From: Bin5 sp963662575
Lineage (GTDB): Bacteria > Chloroflexota > Anaerolineae > Caldilineales > Caldilineaceae
Assembly: GCA_963662575.1 (NCBI GenBank)
Contig: OY759723.1
Coordinates: forward strand, 248,001-312,000
Direction: 5' to 3'
Length of the DNA: 64,000 nucleotides
The notes under the pieces: model-generated
Told to the model about the DNA's origin: nothing
Database searches by the model: none
Seen by the model: the letters and a program-made list of their open reading frames with translations, nothing else
Part shown: positions 53,739-61,907 of the stretch, piece after piece
Layout of the letters: each line of letters opens with the position of its first letter
How positions within the stretch are numbered: the stretch's first letter is position 1
Position numbers and translations under genes: made by a program

Positions 53739-53935
53739 GCGAGGGCAGGCACAAGGCCTGCCCCTACCGGACCGTTTGCGGGAAGATGGCGACGACTGTG
53801 GTTGCGGCGGGCGAGGGCAGGCACAAGGCCTGCCCCTACCGGACCGTTTGCGGGAAGATGGCGACGACTGTGGTTGCGGCGGGCGAGGGCAGGCACAAGG
53901 CCTGCCCTCTACAGGACCGTTTGGGGGGAATACTG
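53739..53935 (+). repeat. Tandem repeat, 72-bp unit, about 2.7 copies, each with a hairpin
   Basis: Units start at 53739, 53811 and 53883. Each begins GCGAGGGCAGGC-ACAAG-GCCTGCCC, where GGGCAGGC and GCCTGCCC form a perfect 8-bp stem with a 5-nt loop. The first two are nearly identical and the third diverges at its end. A decayed relative precedes them at about 53690-53720. Because 72 is a multiple of three the region stays open in several frames and mimics coding sequence. Confidence 0.9.
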
Positions 53936-53982
53936 TTGGCTAGACACGTAGCTGGGGAAGATTGAGCACGGTCGCTAGCCAG

Positions 53983-54115
53983 GGCGGGGCGTTGCGGGGG
54001 CGCAGCCCCTGCACAAGGGAGGGCCGAAGGCCCGACCGCCCAAAAAAAAGCGATGAATGAGGAGAAACAATCGTCATTGCTCGCCTCATTCAGGGTCGCG
54101 AATTGATTGTGGCTG
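53983..54115 (+). repeat. Structured dispersed repeat, copy 4
   Basis: The core at 53983-54042 equals copies 2 and 3 through both hairpins and the CGCCC end. The downstream arm (TTGCTCGCCTCATTCAGGGT, then GAATTGATTGTGGCTGAGTAG) matches copy 3 closely. It ends about 90 bp before the start of the methyltransferase-like gene. Confidence 0.85.
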
Positions 54116-54204
54116 AGTAGTCACCCCTTTGGTATGAATTGGTATTGCGGGATGCGGCAGTCGGTAGAAATGCTCTTCAGTCAGACGTTGCGGAGGTAGA
54201 GAGG

Positions 54205-54897
54205 ATGCCCTTTACGATTGATGGTGTCGTACCCTGGGGGAGGACGATGGACGAGTACTGCGGGATGTTCGACCTGCGTGAGCGGGAGCTGCGGGGGCGG
54301 ATTTTGGGTTGTGGGGACGGACCGGCCAGCTTCAATGCGGAGATGGCGGAGCAGGGGTACTCGGTCGTTTCTGTTGATCCACTGTACGCGTTTCCAGGGG
54401 AGGCGATCGAGAGGCGGGTCGAAGAGACTTACGACATAATCGTTGAGCAGCTTGCGCGCAACATGGACGACTTTGTCTGGACCTATGTGCCATCGCTGCC
54501 GGCATTGGGAGAGCGGCGGATGACGGCAATGCGTCGATTTCTGGCCGACTATGCGCGGGGCAAGTGCGAAGGCCGTTATCTGGACGCCTCATTGCCCGAT
54601 CTGCCCTTTGAGGACAACTCGTTTGACCTGGCACTTTCCTCCCACTTTCTCTTTCTGTATAGCGAACAGTTTGACTTGAGGTTCCATGTACGCGCTTTGC
54701 AGGAGATGTTGCGGGTCGCTACTGAGGTGAGGGCCTTTCCGCTGCTGCAGATCGGGGGCGCGCCGTCGCCGCATGTCGACGGCGTAATTGACTCTTTCAC
54801 AAGACAAGGATTTCAGGCTAGAATAGAGGACGTTCCTTATGAGTTCCAACGGGGCGGCAGTCGAATGTTACGTCTGCGGAGATTGTCCGAGGCGTAA
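54205..54897 (+). CDS. SAM-dependent methyltransferase-like protein
   Basis: From ATG 54205 (GGAGG 13 bp upstream) the protein has 230 residues. A glycine-rich loop GRILGCGDGPASFNAEMAEQ is followed by VVSVDPLY, the class I methyltransferase motif I and acidic motif II. A later LPFEDNSFDLALSSHFLFLY segment matches motif IV. The last strand carries PHVDGVIDSFTRQGFQARIE. The substrate is unknown. The longer open frame from 54139 has no ribosome site. Confidence 0.8.
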   Translation: MPFTIDGVVPWGRTMDEYCGMFDLRERELRGRILGCGDGPASFNAEMAEQGYSVVSVDPLYAFPGEAIERRVEETYDIIVEQLARNMDDFVWTYVPSLPALGERRMTAMRRFLADYARGKCEGRYLDASLPDLPFEDNSFDLALSSHFLFLYSEQFDLRFHVRALQEMLRVATEVRAFPLLQIGGAPSPHVDGVIDSFTRQGFQARIEDVPYEFQRGGSRMLRLRRLSEA

Positions 54898-54938
54898 CAG
54901 AGTTAGCGGTCTGAATTCGTTAGCGGAGATTTGATTCG

Positions 54939-55313
54939 ATGGCAGTCCTCCCTCATACTCATAACCTCTACGACCCCATAAACACGCGCAGCGACATTCC
55001 CGGCGCCCGCATTATTACTGCGGGCACGTGCGGCGCAACGCAGATGGAGTTGTGGGAGCAGTACATGCCTCCTGGCGGTGAAATCCCGCGGCACTACCAC
55101 GATTGTGAGGAGAGCCTGACCTTTCTCAGCGGAGAGGTCGAGGTCACTCTGGGCGAGGATTGTCACCGGGTTGGCGCGGATACAACGGTGTTTGTCCCGG
55201 AAGGCGTTCTGCATGGGGTCCGCAATGTGGGGGAAGTGCCGGTGCGCCTGATAGCGGTTTTTGCCCGCGCCGCGCCAGCAGTCTTGTACCCAGACGCCGA
55301 TGTGTCAGCTTAG
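54939..55313 (+). CDS. Cupin domain protein
   Basis: A single-domain cupin of 124 residues. Motif 1 PGGEIPRHYHDCEESLTFLSG gives the metal ligands His-x-His and Glu, and motif 2 VPEGVLHGVRNVG supplies the last His. It may act as a small metalloenzyme (isomerase or dioxygenase) or a ligand-binding protein. It lies 41 bp downstream of the methyltransferase-like gene on the same strand, so co-transcription is likely. Confidence 0.88.
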   Translation: MAVLPHTHNLYDPINTRSDIPGARIITAGTCGATQMELWEQYMPPGGEIPRHYHDCEESLTFLSGEVEVTLGEDCHRVGADTTVFVPEGVLHGVRNVGEVPVRLIAVFARAAPAVLYPDADVSA

Positions 55314-55332
55314 GTATGTTTTGGAGCACTAC

Positions 55333-55358
55333 TTGATATACAAGAGAGGTGCTATAAT
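55333..55358 (+). promoter_or_regulatory. Extended -10 promoter upstream of the BMP-type importer operon
   Basis: TG-C-TATAAT (55350-55358) is a perfect extended -10 element. A TTGATA lies upstream with only 14 bp spacing, so the extended -10 is probably what matters. Transcription would start near 55365, about 97 bp before the first permease gene. Confidence 0.5.
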
Positions 55359-55461
55359 TGGCACAGTTTGCCTTGTCCCCGATTCTTTGCAGGCAACGTG
55401 GCCGCGACGATTTTGGTGGACAGTCCCCGAAGCGCACTGGCAATGCGTTACTGAGTAAAGG

Positions 55462-56634
55462 ATGAACACACGAGTATATTTGGCCAAACTGATCGATGTG
55501 CTTCTGCCGGTGCTGGCGATGCTGGTTGCGCTGTTGGTCGGTATATTGCTGCTGCTGTTGTTAGGCTCTGACCCGATAAAGGCCTACAGTGCGCTGATCC
55601 AGGGTGCGCTGGGAAACGTTAGCGGAATCACGCAGACCCTGACCAAGGCTACACCTCTACTATTGGTGGGTCTCGGTATCTGTATTGCCTTTCGGGGCGG
55701 CGTGATTAACATCGGTGGTGAAGGGCAGATCGTGATCGGTGCGCTGGCCGCGACGGCTTTTGCGGTCAGTTTCAGCAAGTTGCCAGGCTTGATATTGTTG
55801 CCGCTGACGCTGCTGAGCGCTGCGGCCGCCGGGCTAGTATGGGGGGGCATTCCCGGCCTGTTGAAGGCGCGTCTGGGCGTCAATGAGATTCTCACTACGG
55901 TGATGATGAACCAGATCGCGCTGCGGCTGATGAACTTTTTGCTGCGGGGGCCGTTGCTGGATCCGGAGCATGTCGCGGCCGGCACGAGCATTCCCCAAAG
56001 CGCGACGCTGCCCGAATCGATTTGGCTGCCTCGCTTGGTACCGCGCACACTTTTCCACAGCGGCGCAATTCTCGCCGTTCTCCTGGCTGTCGCCGTCTAT
56101 TTCCTGCTTTGGCGCACGACGATCGGATACCGCATTCGGGCCGTGGGCCTGAATCCCCACGCCTCTCGCTATGCGGGCATTCCTGTCCCCCATTATGTCA
56201 CCCTATCGCTGGCGCTGAGCGGAATGCTGTGTGGGTTGGCCGGCGCGGTGGAGGTGTTGGGCGTTCATCACCGAATGCTTGAGGGGCTGAGCGGCGGCTA
56301 CGGGTTCAGCGGCATTGTGGCGGCGCTGTTTGGCAAACTGCACCCATTGGGGGCGATCCCAGCCTCGGCGTTATTTGGCGCGTTGCTGGTTGGCGCGGAC
56401 AAGATGCAGCGCGCGGTGCAGGTACCCAGCGCATTGGCGATCGCGCTGCAGGGACTCGTTGTGCTCTTTGTGGTATCCAGCGATTTGTATGTGCGAAGGC
56501 GCTCGCGTCGCCGGGTTGGGGAAGATGGGCCTGAAGAACTGGATGAGGAAAATCGGATTGAAGAACCGTCCGCGGGAACGGGAGAAGGCGCGAATCTTGC
56601 ATCTGCGGATGCTGGGCGCGAAGAGAACAAATGA
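55462..56634 (+). CDS. BMP-type ABC transporter permease (nucleoside/simple sugar, NupP-like)
   Basis: A 390-residue inner-membrane permease of the BPD_transp_2 family. It has hydrophobic helices from residue 12 on, the NIGGEGQIVIGALAATAFAV segment typical of sugar/nucleoside permeases, KARLGVNEILTTVMMNQIAL, and a cytoplasmic loop IRAVGLNPHASRYAGIPVPH. The last 50 residues are a charged, Glu/Arg-rich tail that is not usual. It is the first gene of a complete importer with the next three genes. Confidence 0.93.
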   Translation: MNTRVYLAKLIDVLLPVLAMLVALLVGILLLLLLGSDPIKAYSALIQGALGNVSGITQTLTKATPLLLVGLGICIAFRGGVINIGGEGQIVIGALAATAFAVSFSKLPGLILLPLTLLSAAAAGLVWGGIPGLLKARLGVNEILTTVMMNQIALRLMNFLLRGPLLDPEHVAAGTSIPQSATLPESIWLPRLVPRTLFHSGAILAVLLAVAVYFLLWRTTIGYRIRAVGLNPHASRYAGIPVPHYVTLSLALSGMLCGLAGAVEVLGVHHRMLEGLSGGYGFSGIVAALFGKLHPLGAIPASALFGALLVGADKMQRAVQVPSALAIALQGLVVLFVVSSDLYVRRRSRRRVGEDGPEELDEENRIEEPSAGTGEGANLASADAGREENK

Positions 56635-56706
56635 GACGCGGCGACGCCTAGCCACCCGAGACCAAAAAGGGGAGACGGGCCGGAGTCAACACCATTTAAT
56701 GCCGAC

Positions 56707-57639
56707 ATGATCGACGAACTGTTTACGATTACCACACTGATCGGAATTCTGCATAGCAGCGTGCGGTTGGCAACGCCCTATCTCTTCGCGGCATTGGGGG
56801 AGACTTTCGGGCAGCGCTCCGGGGTATTGAATCTGGGCGTTGACGGCATAATGCTGATGGGCGCCTTCTTTGCCTTTTATGTAGTGTTCGAGGGGCATAA
56901 CCTGTGGGTGGGGGTGTTGGTTGCGGTAGCGGTTGGCGTATTGATGGGGATGCTGAAAGCCTTCGTCAGTGTAACGATGCAGTCGCTGCAGGGCATCAGC
57001 GGCATTGGCCTTTACCTTTTCGGCCTCGGGCTGAGCAGCCTGCTCTTCAAGACGCTCATTGGTTCGGTGGAAGGGGTCAGCGGCTTTCGGCAGTGGGCGA
57101 TCCCGTTTTTGTCCGAATTGCCGGGCATCGGGCATATTCTGTTCAATCATAACGTATTGGTCTATCTAGCGTATTTGATGGTGCCAATCTCCTGGTTTGT
57201 AATCAACCGTACGACATTGGGTCTGAAGATTCGGGCGGTGGGTCACAACCCAGAGGCTGCCGATACATTGGGCGTAAGTGTCAGTGGTGTACGGTACACC
57301 ACGTTGATGATCGGCGGCGCGCTGGCGGCGGTGGCGGGGGCGTCGCTTAGCATTGGTTTGCAGAACGTATTCCAAGAGAACATGACGAACGGTCTTGGCT
57401 TCATTGCGGTTGCCCTGGTCTACTTTGGTAGTTGGCGTACGGTAGGCGTGCTGGGGGGCGCGTTGCTGTTCAGCCTGGTGAATGCCCTGCAACTGTGGGC
57501 ACAAGCGCTGAGCATTCCGTTGCCGTCGGAAGTGGCGGTAATGATGCCCTACATTATGACAATCGTTGTGCTTGCGTTCACCGCGCGGCAGATTCAGAAG
57601 CCGGCGGCCCTCGCCAGGTCGTATGAGCGGGGCGAGTAA
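56707..57639 (+). CDS. BMP-type ABC transporter permease (NupQ-like)
   Basis: The 310-residue second permease starts with an ATG at 56707. Family landmarks are TFGQRSGVLNLGVDGIMLMG near residue 34, LQGISGIGLYLFGLGLS, and the cytoplasmic loop IRAVGHNPEAADTLGVSVSG. A late GLGFIAVALVYFGSWRTVGV segment is also characteristic. It forms a heterodimer with the product of the 55462 gene. Confidence 0.93.
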   Translation: MIDELFTITTLIGILHSSVRLATPYLFAALGETFGQRSGVLNLGVDGIMLMGAFFAFYVVFEGHNLWVGVLVAVAVGVLMGMLKAFVSVTMQSLQGISGIGLYLFGLGLSSLLFKTLIGSVEGVSGFRQWAIPFLSELPGIGHILFNHNVLVYLAYLMVPISWFVINRTTLGLKIRAVGHNPEAADTLGVSVSGVRYTTLMIGGALAAVAGASLSIGLQNVFQENMTNGLGFIAVALVYFGSWRTVGVLGGALLFSLVNALQLWAQALSIPLPSEVAVMMPYIMTIVVLAFTARQIQKPAALARSYERGE

Positions 57640-57682
57640 CAGTCGCCATGGCAACTTTTCACTTATATATAGAGAGAGAATC

Positions 57683-58708
57683 ATGCAAAGACGAATCAGA
57701 TTACTGACGTTGATACTTTTGCTGCTTCTCGCTGGCTGCGGTAGATCAGACAGGGATGCCGATGCAGGGACGGCGGGCGCAGATGGGGTTCCTTTCCGCA
57801 TTGCAATCGTTATGCCAAGCAGTACGACGGATATTGCCTGGAGTCAGTCGATGTTCGATTCGCTGACAGCGGTACAGGCCGAAATGGGAGGAGAGAGCGC
57901 GCTGGAGATCGCGTATTCAGAAGGGATGTTTCGAGTGACCGATGCTTCAGCGGCCATTCGAGATTACGCGTCGGAGGGATTCGACCTGGTTATTGCACAC
58001 GGCGCCCAGTTCGGCAATTCAGTGTTTGAGGTGGCCAGTGACTTTACGGATACCAGTTTCGCGTGGGGCACTTCGTCGGATACGGGCGCGGAACGGGGTT
58101 TCGAGAACGTATTTGCATACGGCGCGGTCGCCAACGAAGGCGGCTACGTCAACGGAGTCGTTGCCGCGATGCTCTCCGAGACTGATGTTATAGGTGTCAT
58201 CGGCCCGGTGGCGGGTGACGCCAAACTTTACATTGACGGCTTCGTGAGGGGGGTTACAGATGTCAAACCGAATGCGAAGGTGAATATAAGCTACACGGGA
58301 TCTTTCAGCGACACGACGCTGGCTGCCGAGGCGGCCCATGTCCACATTCAGGCGGGCGCCGATGTGCTGACCGGTTCTGCGCAGCAGGTGGTCGGGGCGA
58401 TCGGCGTCGCCAGAGAGAACGGCGTTGCCTGGCTGGGCACACAGAGCGATCAGATGTCTTTGGGCCCGGAAGTTGTTGTAACAAATCAAGTTTACGACTG
58501 GGCCAAAGTTGTTATGGATATGATCGCCAAGGTGGAAGCCGGGGAACTGGGCGGCACAGTCTATAGGCTGACCTTTGCCAACGAAGGGCTGCGCCTGGAA
58601 TTCAACGAAAGCATAGAGATCGCCGACGAAGTGAAGGAGGCCGCCCGCGGCGCGATCGAGGACATCAAGAGCGGCGACGTGGAGCCGGTTTTGATAGAGG
58701 AAGAATAG
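57683..58708 (+). CDS. BMP family ABC transporter substrate-binding lipoprotein
   Basis: From ATG 57683 the protein has 341 residues. The signal peptide RLLTLILLLLLAGC ends at a lipobox Cys. The mature part has the PnrA/BMP pattern: IVMPSSTTDIAWSQSMFDSL, then FDLVIAHGAQFGNSVFEVAS, then ADVLTGSAQQVVGAIGVARE. These proteins bind purine nucleosides or simple sugars. Unusually, the receptor gene is third in the operon, between permeases and ATPase. Confidence 0.93.
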   Translation: MQRRIRLLTLILLLLLAGCGRSDRDADAGTAGADGVPFRIAIVMPSSTTDIAWSQSMFDSLTAVQAEMGGESALEIAYSEGMFRVTDASAAIRDYASEGFDLVIAHGAQFGNSVFEVASDFTDTSFAWGTSSDTGAERGFENVFAYGAVANEGGYVNGVVAAMLSETDVIGVIGPVAGDAKLYIDGFVRGVTDVKPNAKVNISYTGSFSDTTLAAEAAHVHIQAGADVLTGSAQQVVGAIGVARENGVAWLGTQSDQMSLGPEVVVTNQVYDWAKVVMDMIAKVEAGELGGTVYRLTFANEGLRLEFNESIEIADEVKEAARGAIEDIKSGDVEPVLIEEE

Positions 58709-58762
58709 TAGGGGAAGGGCCGTCCGCTGCCGAGGGGCACTTTGATGTAAGGAACATTTCTC

Positions 58763-60370
58763 ATGGCCATCGGTCAACGCAAGATTGAAGATCAGATTGT
58801 TTACGGAATCGCCAAACCAACCGGGGGGCATCGTGCGGTAAATTTTCGTTTGAACGCGCCCTACGTGCAGATGTACGGGATCGTCAAGCGATTTCCTGGC
58901 GTCCTGGCCTGCGATCATGTAGATTTTGACGTGCGCCGGGGGGAAGTGCATGCGCTGCTGGGGGAAAATGGGGCTGGCAAATCGACGCTGATGCGGATAT
59001 TGTACGGCCTGCAACAGGCTAATGAAGGCCGAATCCTGCGCGACGGCGCCCCAGTAACGATCCATTCGCCGACAGACGCAATCCGCCAGGGTATTGGCAT
59101 GATCCATCAGCACTTCATGCTGGTGGATACGCTCACCGTCACTGAAAATGTAGCCTTGGGCCTCAAGTCCAGCCGCGAACCGCTGCTTGACCTTGATCGG
59201 GTGGAGGATGGCATTCGCGAGTTGAGTGAGGCGTACGGCCTGCATCTCGATCCGCGGGCGCCGGTCTGGACACTCTCGGTAGGGGAACGGCAGCGGGTTG
59301 AGATCATGAAGGCCCTCTACCGGGGGGCGGCCATGCTGATTCTGGATGAGCCGACCGCGGTTCTGACGCCACAGGAGGCCGAGGAGCTGTTTGTCACGCT
59401 GGGCTACATGAAAGATAACGGTTACAGCCTGGTATTGATCAGCCATAAACTACAAGAGGTTCTTTCGATCAGCGACCGCATCACGGTTCTGCGGGAAGGC
59501 CGCCTGGTAGGTACGGTTCCCACGGAAGAGATGACCCGACAAGGGTTGGCGCGCATGATGGTAGGGCGCGAAGTTCTGCTGGAAAGGACTCGCGAAGATG
59601 AAGTTGAAGTGGGCGAAGTACGGTTGCGGCTGGAAGATATCCGCGCGCATGATGTAACAGGACAACCGGCGCTGCGCGGTGTTTCCCTTTCGGTTCAGGG
59701 TGGTGAAATTCTGGGGTTGGCCGGCATCAGCGGCAATGGGCAGAGGGAGTTGGCCGAAGTCGTGGCGGGACTGCGCCCGATCAGCGGCGGCAGCGTGGAG
59801 ATTGACGGGACTTCCATCAACGACTGGTCAACATCGCGTCGCACTGAGAACGGGCTGGCGTACATTCCTGAGGAGCGAATGCACGACGGGATCGTGCGCG
59901 ATTTTGCCGTGTCAGAGAATCTTGTGTTGCAGGAGCATACCAGTCAGCCCTTCAGCAACGGCATCTTTCTGGCTTTTGACTATATCGCCCAGTTCAGCCG
60001 GCAGCTGGTAAAGGACTTTTATATCAAGACACCCGACATTCGCACCATGACAAGAAACCTGTCGGGCGGCAATATCCAGCGGTTGATCCTGGCGCGCGAA
60101 CTTTCGCGGCGGCCCAAGGTGCTGGTTGCCGCCCAACCAACGCGGGGCATCGACATCGGTGCGATTGAATATATCTATCAGCAACTCATGGAGCAACGGG
60201 ACAAGGGCATGGCCACACTGCTCATTTCGGAAGATCTGGATGAACTGCTGGCGCTGTGCGACAGGATCGCTGTGATCTACGAAGGGAAGATCATGGATAC
60301 TGTGGACCGGGAAGAGACGACGGCCGAGGAGTTGGGGCTGCTGATGGCGGGCGTGTATCCGGAAAAGTAA
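58763..60370 (+). CDS. BMP-type ABC transporter ATP-binding protein with two ATPase domains (NupO-like)
   Basis: A 535-residue protein with tandem ATPase domains. Domain 1 has Walker A GENGAGKST, signature LSVGERQR and Walker B MLILDEPTAVLT. Domain 2 has the degenerate Walker A GISGNGQREL usual for this family, signature LSGGNIQR, and VLVAAQPTRGIDIG. This matches the RbsA/NupO type in which only the first site is fully catalytic. About 30 residues precede the first domain. A strong terminator follows 20 bp after the stop, closing the operon. Confidence 0.94.
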   Translation: MAIGQRKIEDQIVYGIAKPTGGHRAVNFRLNAPYVQMYGIVKRFPGVLACDHVDFDVRRGEVHALLGENGAGKSTLMRILYGLQQANEGRILRDGAPVTIHSPTDAIRQGIGMIHQHFMLVDTLTVTENVALGLKSSREPLLDLDRVEDGIRELSEAYGLHLDPRAPVWTLSVGERQRVEIMKALYRGAAMLILDEPTAVLTPQEAEELFVTLGYMKDNGYSLVLISHKLQEVLSISDRITVLREGRLVGTVPTEEMTRQGLARMMVGREVLLERTREDEVEVGEVRLRLEDIRAHDVTGQPALRGVSLSVQGGEILGLAGISGNGQRELAEVVAGLRPISGGSVEIDGTSINDWSTSRRTENGLAYIPEERMHDGIVRDFAVSENLVLQEHTSQPFSNGIFLAFDYIAQFSRQLVKDFYIKTPDIRTMTRNLSGGNIQRLILARELSRRPKVLVAAQPTRGIDIGAIEYIYQQLMEQRDKGMATLLISEDLDELLALCDRIAVIYEGKIMDTVDREETTAEELGLLMAGVYPEK

Positions 60371-60386
60371 TGGGCGCCGAATGAGG

Positions 60387-60416
60387 AAAAAGCCCCGCCG
60401 GTTGGCGGGGCTTTTT
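60387..60416. terminator. Intrinsic terminator (bidirectional)
   Basis: AGCCCCGCC (60391-60399) pairs with GGCGGGGCT (60404-60412) around a 4-nt loop, with an A-run before and a T-run after. It ends the BMP-type operon and can also stop minus-strand transcription coming through the tRNA. Confidence 0.9.
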
Positions 60417-60421
60417 GTTTG

Positions 60422-60494
60422 AGCCGTTGGTCGGATTCGAACCGACGACCTACGCTTTACGAGAGCGTCGCTCTACCGACTGAGCTACAACGGC
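60422..60494 (-). tRNA. tRNA-Thr (anticodon CGT)
   Basis: The 73-nt minus-strand sequence folds into a cloverleaf. The acceptor is GCCGTTG/CAACGGC, the D-arm GCTC/GAGC, and the anticodon stem ACGCT/AGCGT with loop CTCGTAA (anticodon CGT). The T-arm is GTCGG-TTCGAAT-CCGAC, and the discriminator base is T. CCA is not encoded. It reads the ACG threonine codon. A promoter with 17-bp spacing lies just upstream. Confidence 0.95.
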
Positions 60495-60506
60495 AATTCG
60501 TCCCAC

Positions 60507-60535
60507 ACTATAGCTTAACGTCCACGGGAGAACAA
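60507..60535 (-). promoter_or_regulatory. Promoter of tRNA-Thr
   Basis: On the minus strand TTGTTC (60530-60535) and TATAGT (60507-60512) are exactly 17 bp apart. Transcription would begin within a few bases of the mature 5' end. Confidence 0.65.
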
Positions 60536-60561
60536 ATCCGACGGCAGGCGCATACGGGCCT

Positions 60562-61122
60562 TTATTGGACGCGGGTAACGTAGCGCCCGTCACGTGTGTC
60601 GATACGAACCGTGTCGCCTTCCTTGACGAACATCGGCACGTTCAGCCGGAAGCCGGTCTCCAATTCCACTTCTTTGGTCGGGCTATTGGCGGTATCCCCG
60701 GCTACAGCCATTTCCGCCCACACAACTTCGAGATCGACGGTGGTTGGAAGGCTGACACTGATCGGCTCGCCTTCGAAAGTTTCCAATTCCACGACGGTAT
60801 TGTCTTTCATGAATTGAACGACTTCTGCCAAGGTATCCTTGGCGAGAGCGACCTGTTCGTAGTTGTCGGTATCCATGAAGTGATAGAGATCGCCATCGGT
60901 ATAGAGGTACTCGACTGCGCGTGAATCGAGACGGATGTCATCGACGCGTGCGCCGCTGTTATAGGTTTTTTCGATGGTAGCACCGCTGCGGAGATTGCGC
61001 ACTTTGAGCTTGATGGTGGCGCCACCGCGGGCCATCTTGATATGCTGGAAATCCATAACGCGCCACAATTGACTTTCTTCTTCGTAGATGTTGCCTCTGC
61101 GTAACTGCTGAACTTCAGCCAT
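60562..61122 (-). CDS. efp: Elongation factor P
   Basis: The 186-residue protein has the three-beta-barrel EF-P layout. Domain I contains LWRVMDFQHIKMARGGATIK, domain II the VELETFEGEPISVSLPTTVD stretch, and the C-terminus the GDTVRIDTRDGRYVTRV signature. EF-P binds near the ribosomal E site and relieves stalling at polyproline. The loop-tip residue where many bacteria have a modifiable Lys is Arg32 here (MARGGA instead of PGKG). A near-perfect promoter lies upstream. Confidence 0.97.
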   Translation of the reverse strand: MAEVQQLRRGNIYEEESQLWRVMDFQHIKMARGGATIKLKVRNLRSGATIEKTYNSGARVDDIRLDSRAVEYLYTDGDLYHFMDTDNYEQVALAKDTLAEVVQFMKDNTVVELETFEGEPISVSLPTTVDLEVVWAEMAVAGDTANSPTKEVELETGFRLNVPMFVKEGDTVRIDTRDGRYVTRVQ

Positions 61123-61171
61123 CTCTTACACTCTTTCCCGTGTCAACGAATTCGGATGAGAACCGCGACCG

Positions 61172-61200
61172 ATTATAGAAGGGATAGTCACGGGTGTCAA
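61172..61200 (-). promoter_or_regulatory. Consensus sigma-70-type promoter of efp
   Basis: TTGACA (61195-61200) and TATAAT (61172-61177) are both perfect and 17 bp apart on the minus strand. Transcription would start near 61165, about 43 bases before the efp start codon. Confidence 0.85.
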
Positions 61201-61277
61201 AAACCGGGCAGGTACGCGGCGGCTGAAATATGCCAAGCGGGCCGCGGCGGCGGTGTGGACAAACGGATGGGCGAGAG

Positions 61278-61868
61278 CTAGTCGCCGAACTGAACCAGCG
61301 CCATCCGCAGCCGGTCCTCAACGCCGGTGATGTCGGCGGGTATTTGCTGGAGTGCCCGCTGCGCTTCGACTACGCTGTACCCCAGACCGGTGAGCGCCTC
61401 CATCACCTCCGCATCGGCATCGAGAGCTGTGGCAAGCGCCACAAGCTCGCCCTCCGCAGGAGCCAGCTTGTCCTTGAGCTCGACAATGACCTTTTCGGCG
61501 GTGCGCTTGCCGATGCCCGGCACGCGCGCTACGATGCCCGGCTCATCATTGGTGACTGCGAGGCGCAGCGCGTCCGGCGTCAACGTGCTGAGGGTGGCGA
61601 GGGCAACTTTCGGTCCAATACCGCTCACGCCCAGCAGCGCCTCAAATATGACAAGCTCGTCCAGCTCTTCAAATCCATAGAGGCTCAGTTCGGTTTCCCG
61701 CACCTGCAGATACGTAAACAGCGAAAGATTGTCGCCGACGAGGTAGCGTGCGGCCGTCGCTTCGGGGGCAAATACGAGGAGGCCGATGCCGGCGACCGCA
61801 TTGCCAACTTCAATGACCAGAAAGTTGCTACCCACGGTAATGACAGTACCGCGTACCTGGCGAATCAT
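61278..61868 (-). CDS. ruvA: Holliday junction branch migration complex subunit RuvA
   Basis: The 196-residue protein begins MIRQVRGTVITVGSNFLVIE, the RuvA OB-fold start. It has two helix-hairpin-helix motifs, GVSGIGPKVALATL and RVPGIGKRTAEKVIVELKDK, and a C-terminal RuvB-binding domain ALTGLGYSVVEAQRAL. It binds four-way junctions and guides the RuvB motor. No ruvB is adjacent. It lies 39 bp downstream of ruvC in the common yebC-ruvC-ruvA order. Confidence 0.96.
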   Translation of the reverse strand: MIRQVRGTVITVGSNFLVIEVGNAVAGIGLLVFAPEATAARYLVGDNLSLFTYLQVRETELSLYGFEELDELVIFEALLGVSGIGPKVALATLSTLTPDALRLAVTNDEPGIVARVPGIGKRTAEKVIVELKDKLAPAEGELVALATALDADAEVMEALTGLGYSVVEAQRALQQIPADITGVEDRLRMALVQFGD

Positions 61869-61907
61869 GTCGTATCCTCTGACTGAAAGGTGGAATATAC
61901 TGCGCGC

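Noticed and set aside
53739..53935. Possible CRISPR array
   Set aside because: Units are directly tandem (72 bp) with no unique spacers and only about 2.7 copies; no cas genes in the window.
53547..53965. Open frames with repeated ARAGTRPAPTGP-like peptides
   Set aside because: The repetition is explained by the non-coding 72-bp tandem repeat; no start signal or known family.
58019..59446. A 475-codon minus-strand open frame across the BMP receptor and NupO-like genes
   Set aside because: It spans two well-supported genes in antisense and has no ribosome site or family resemblance.
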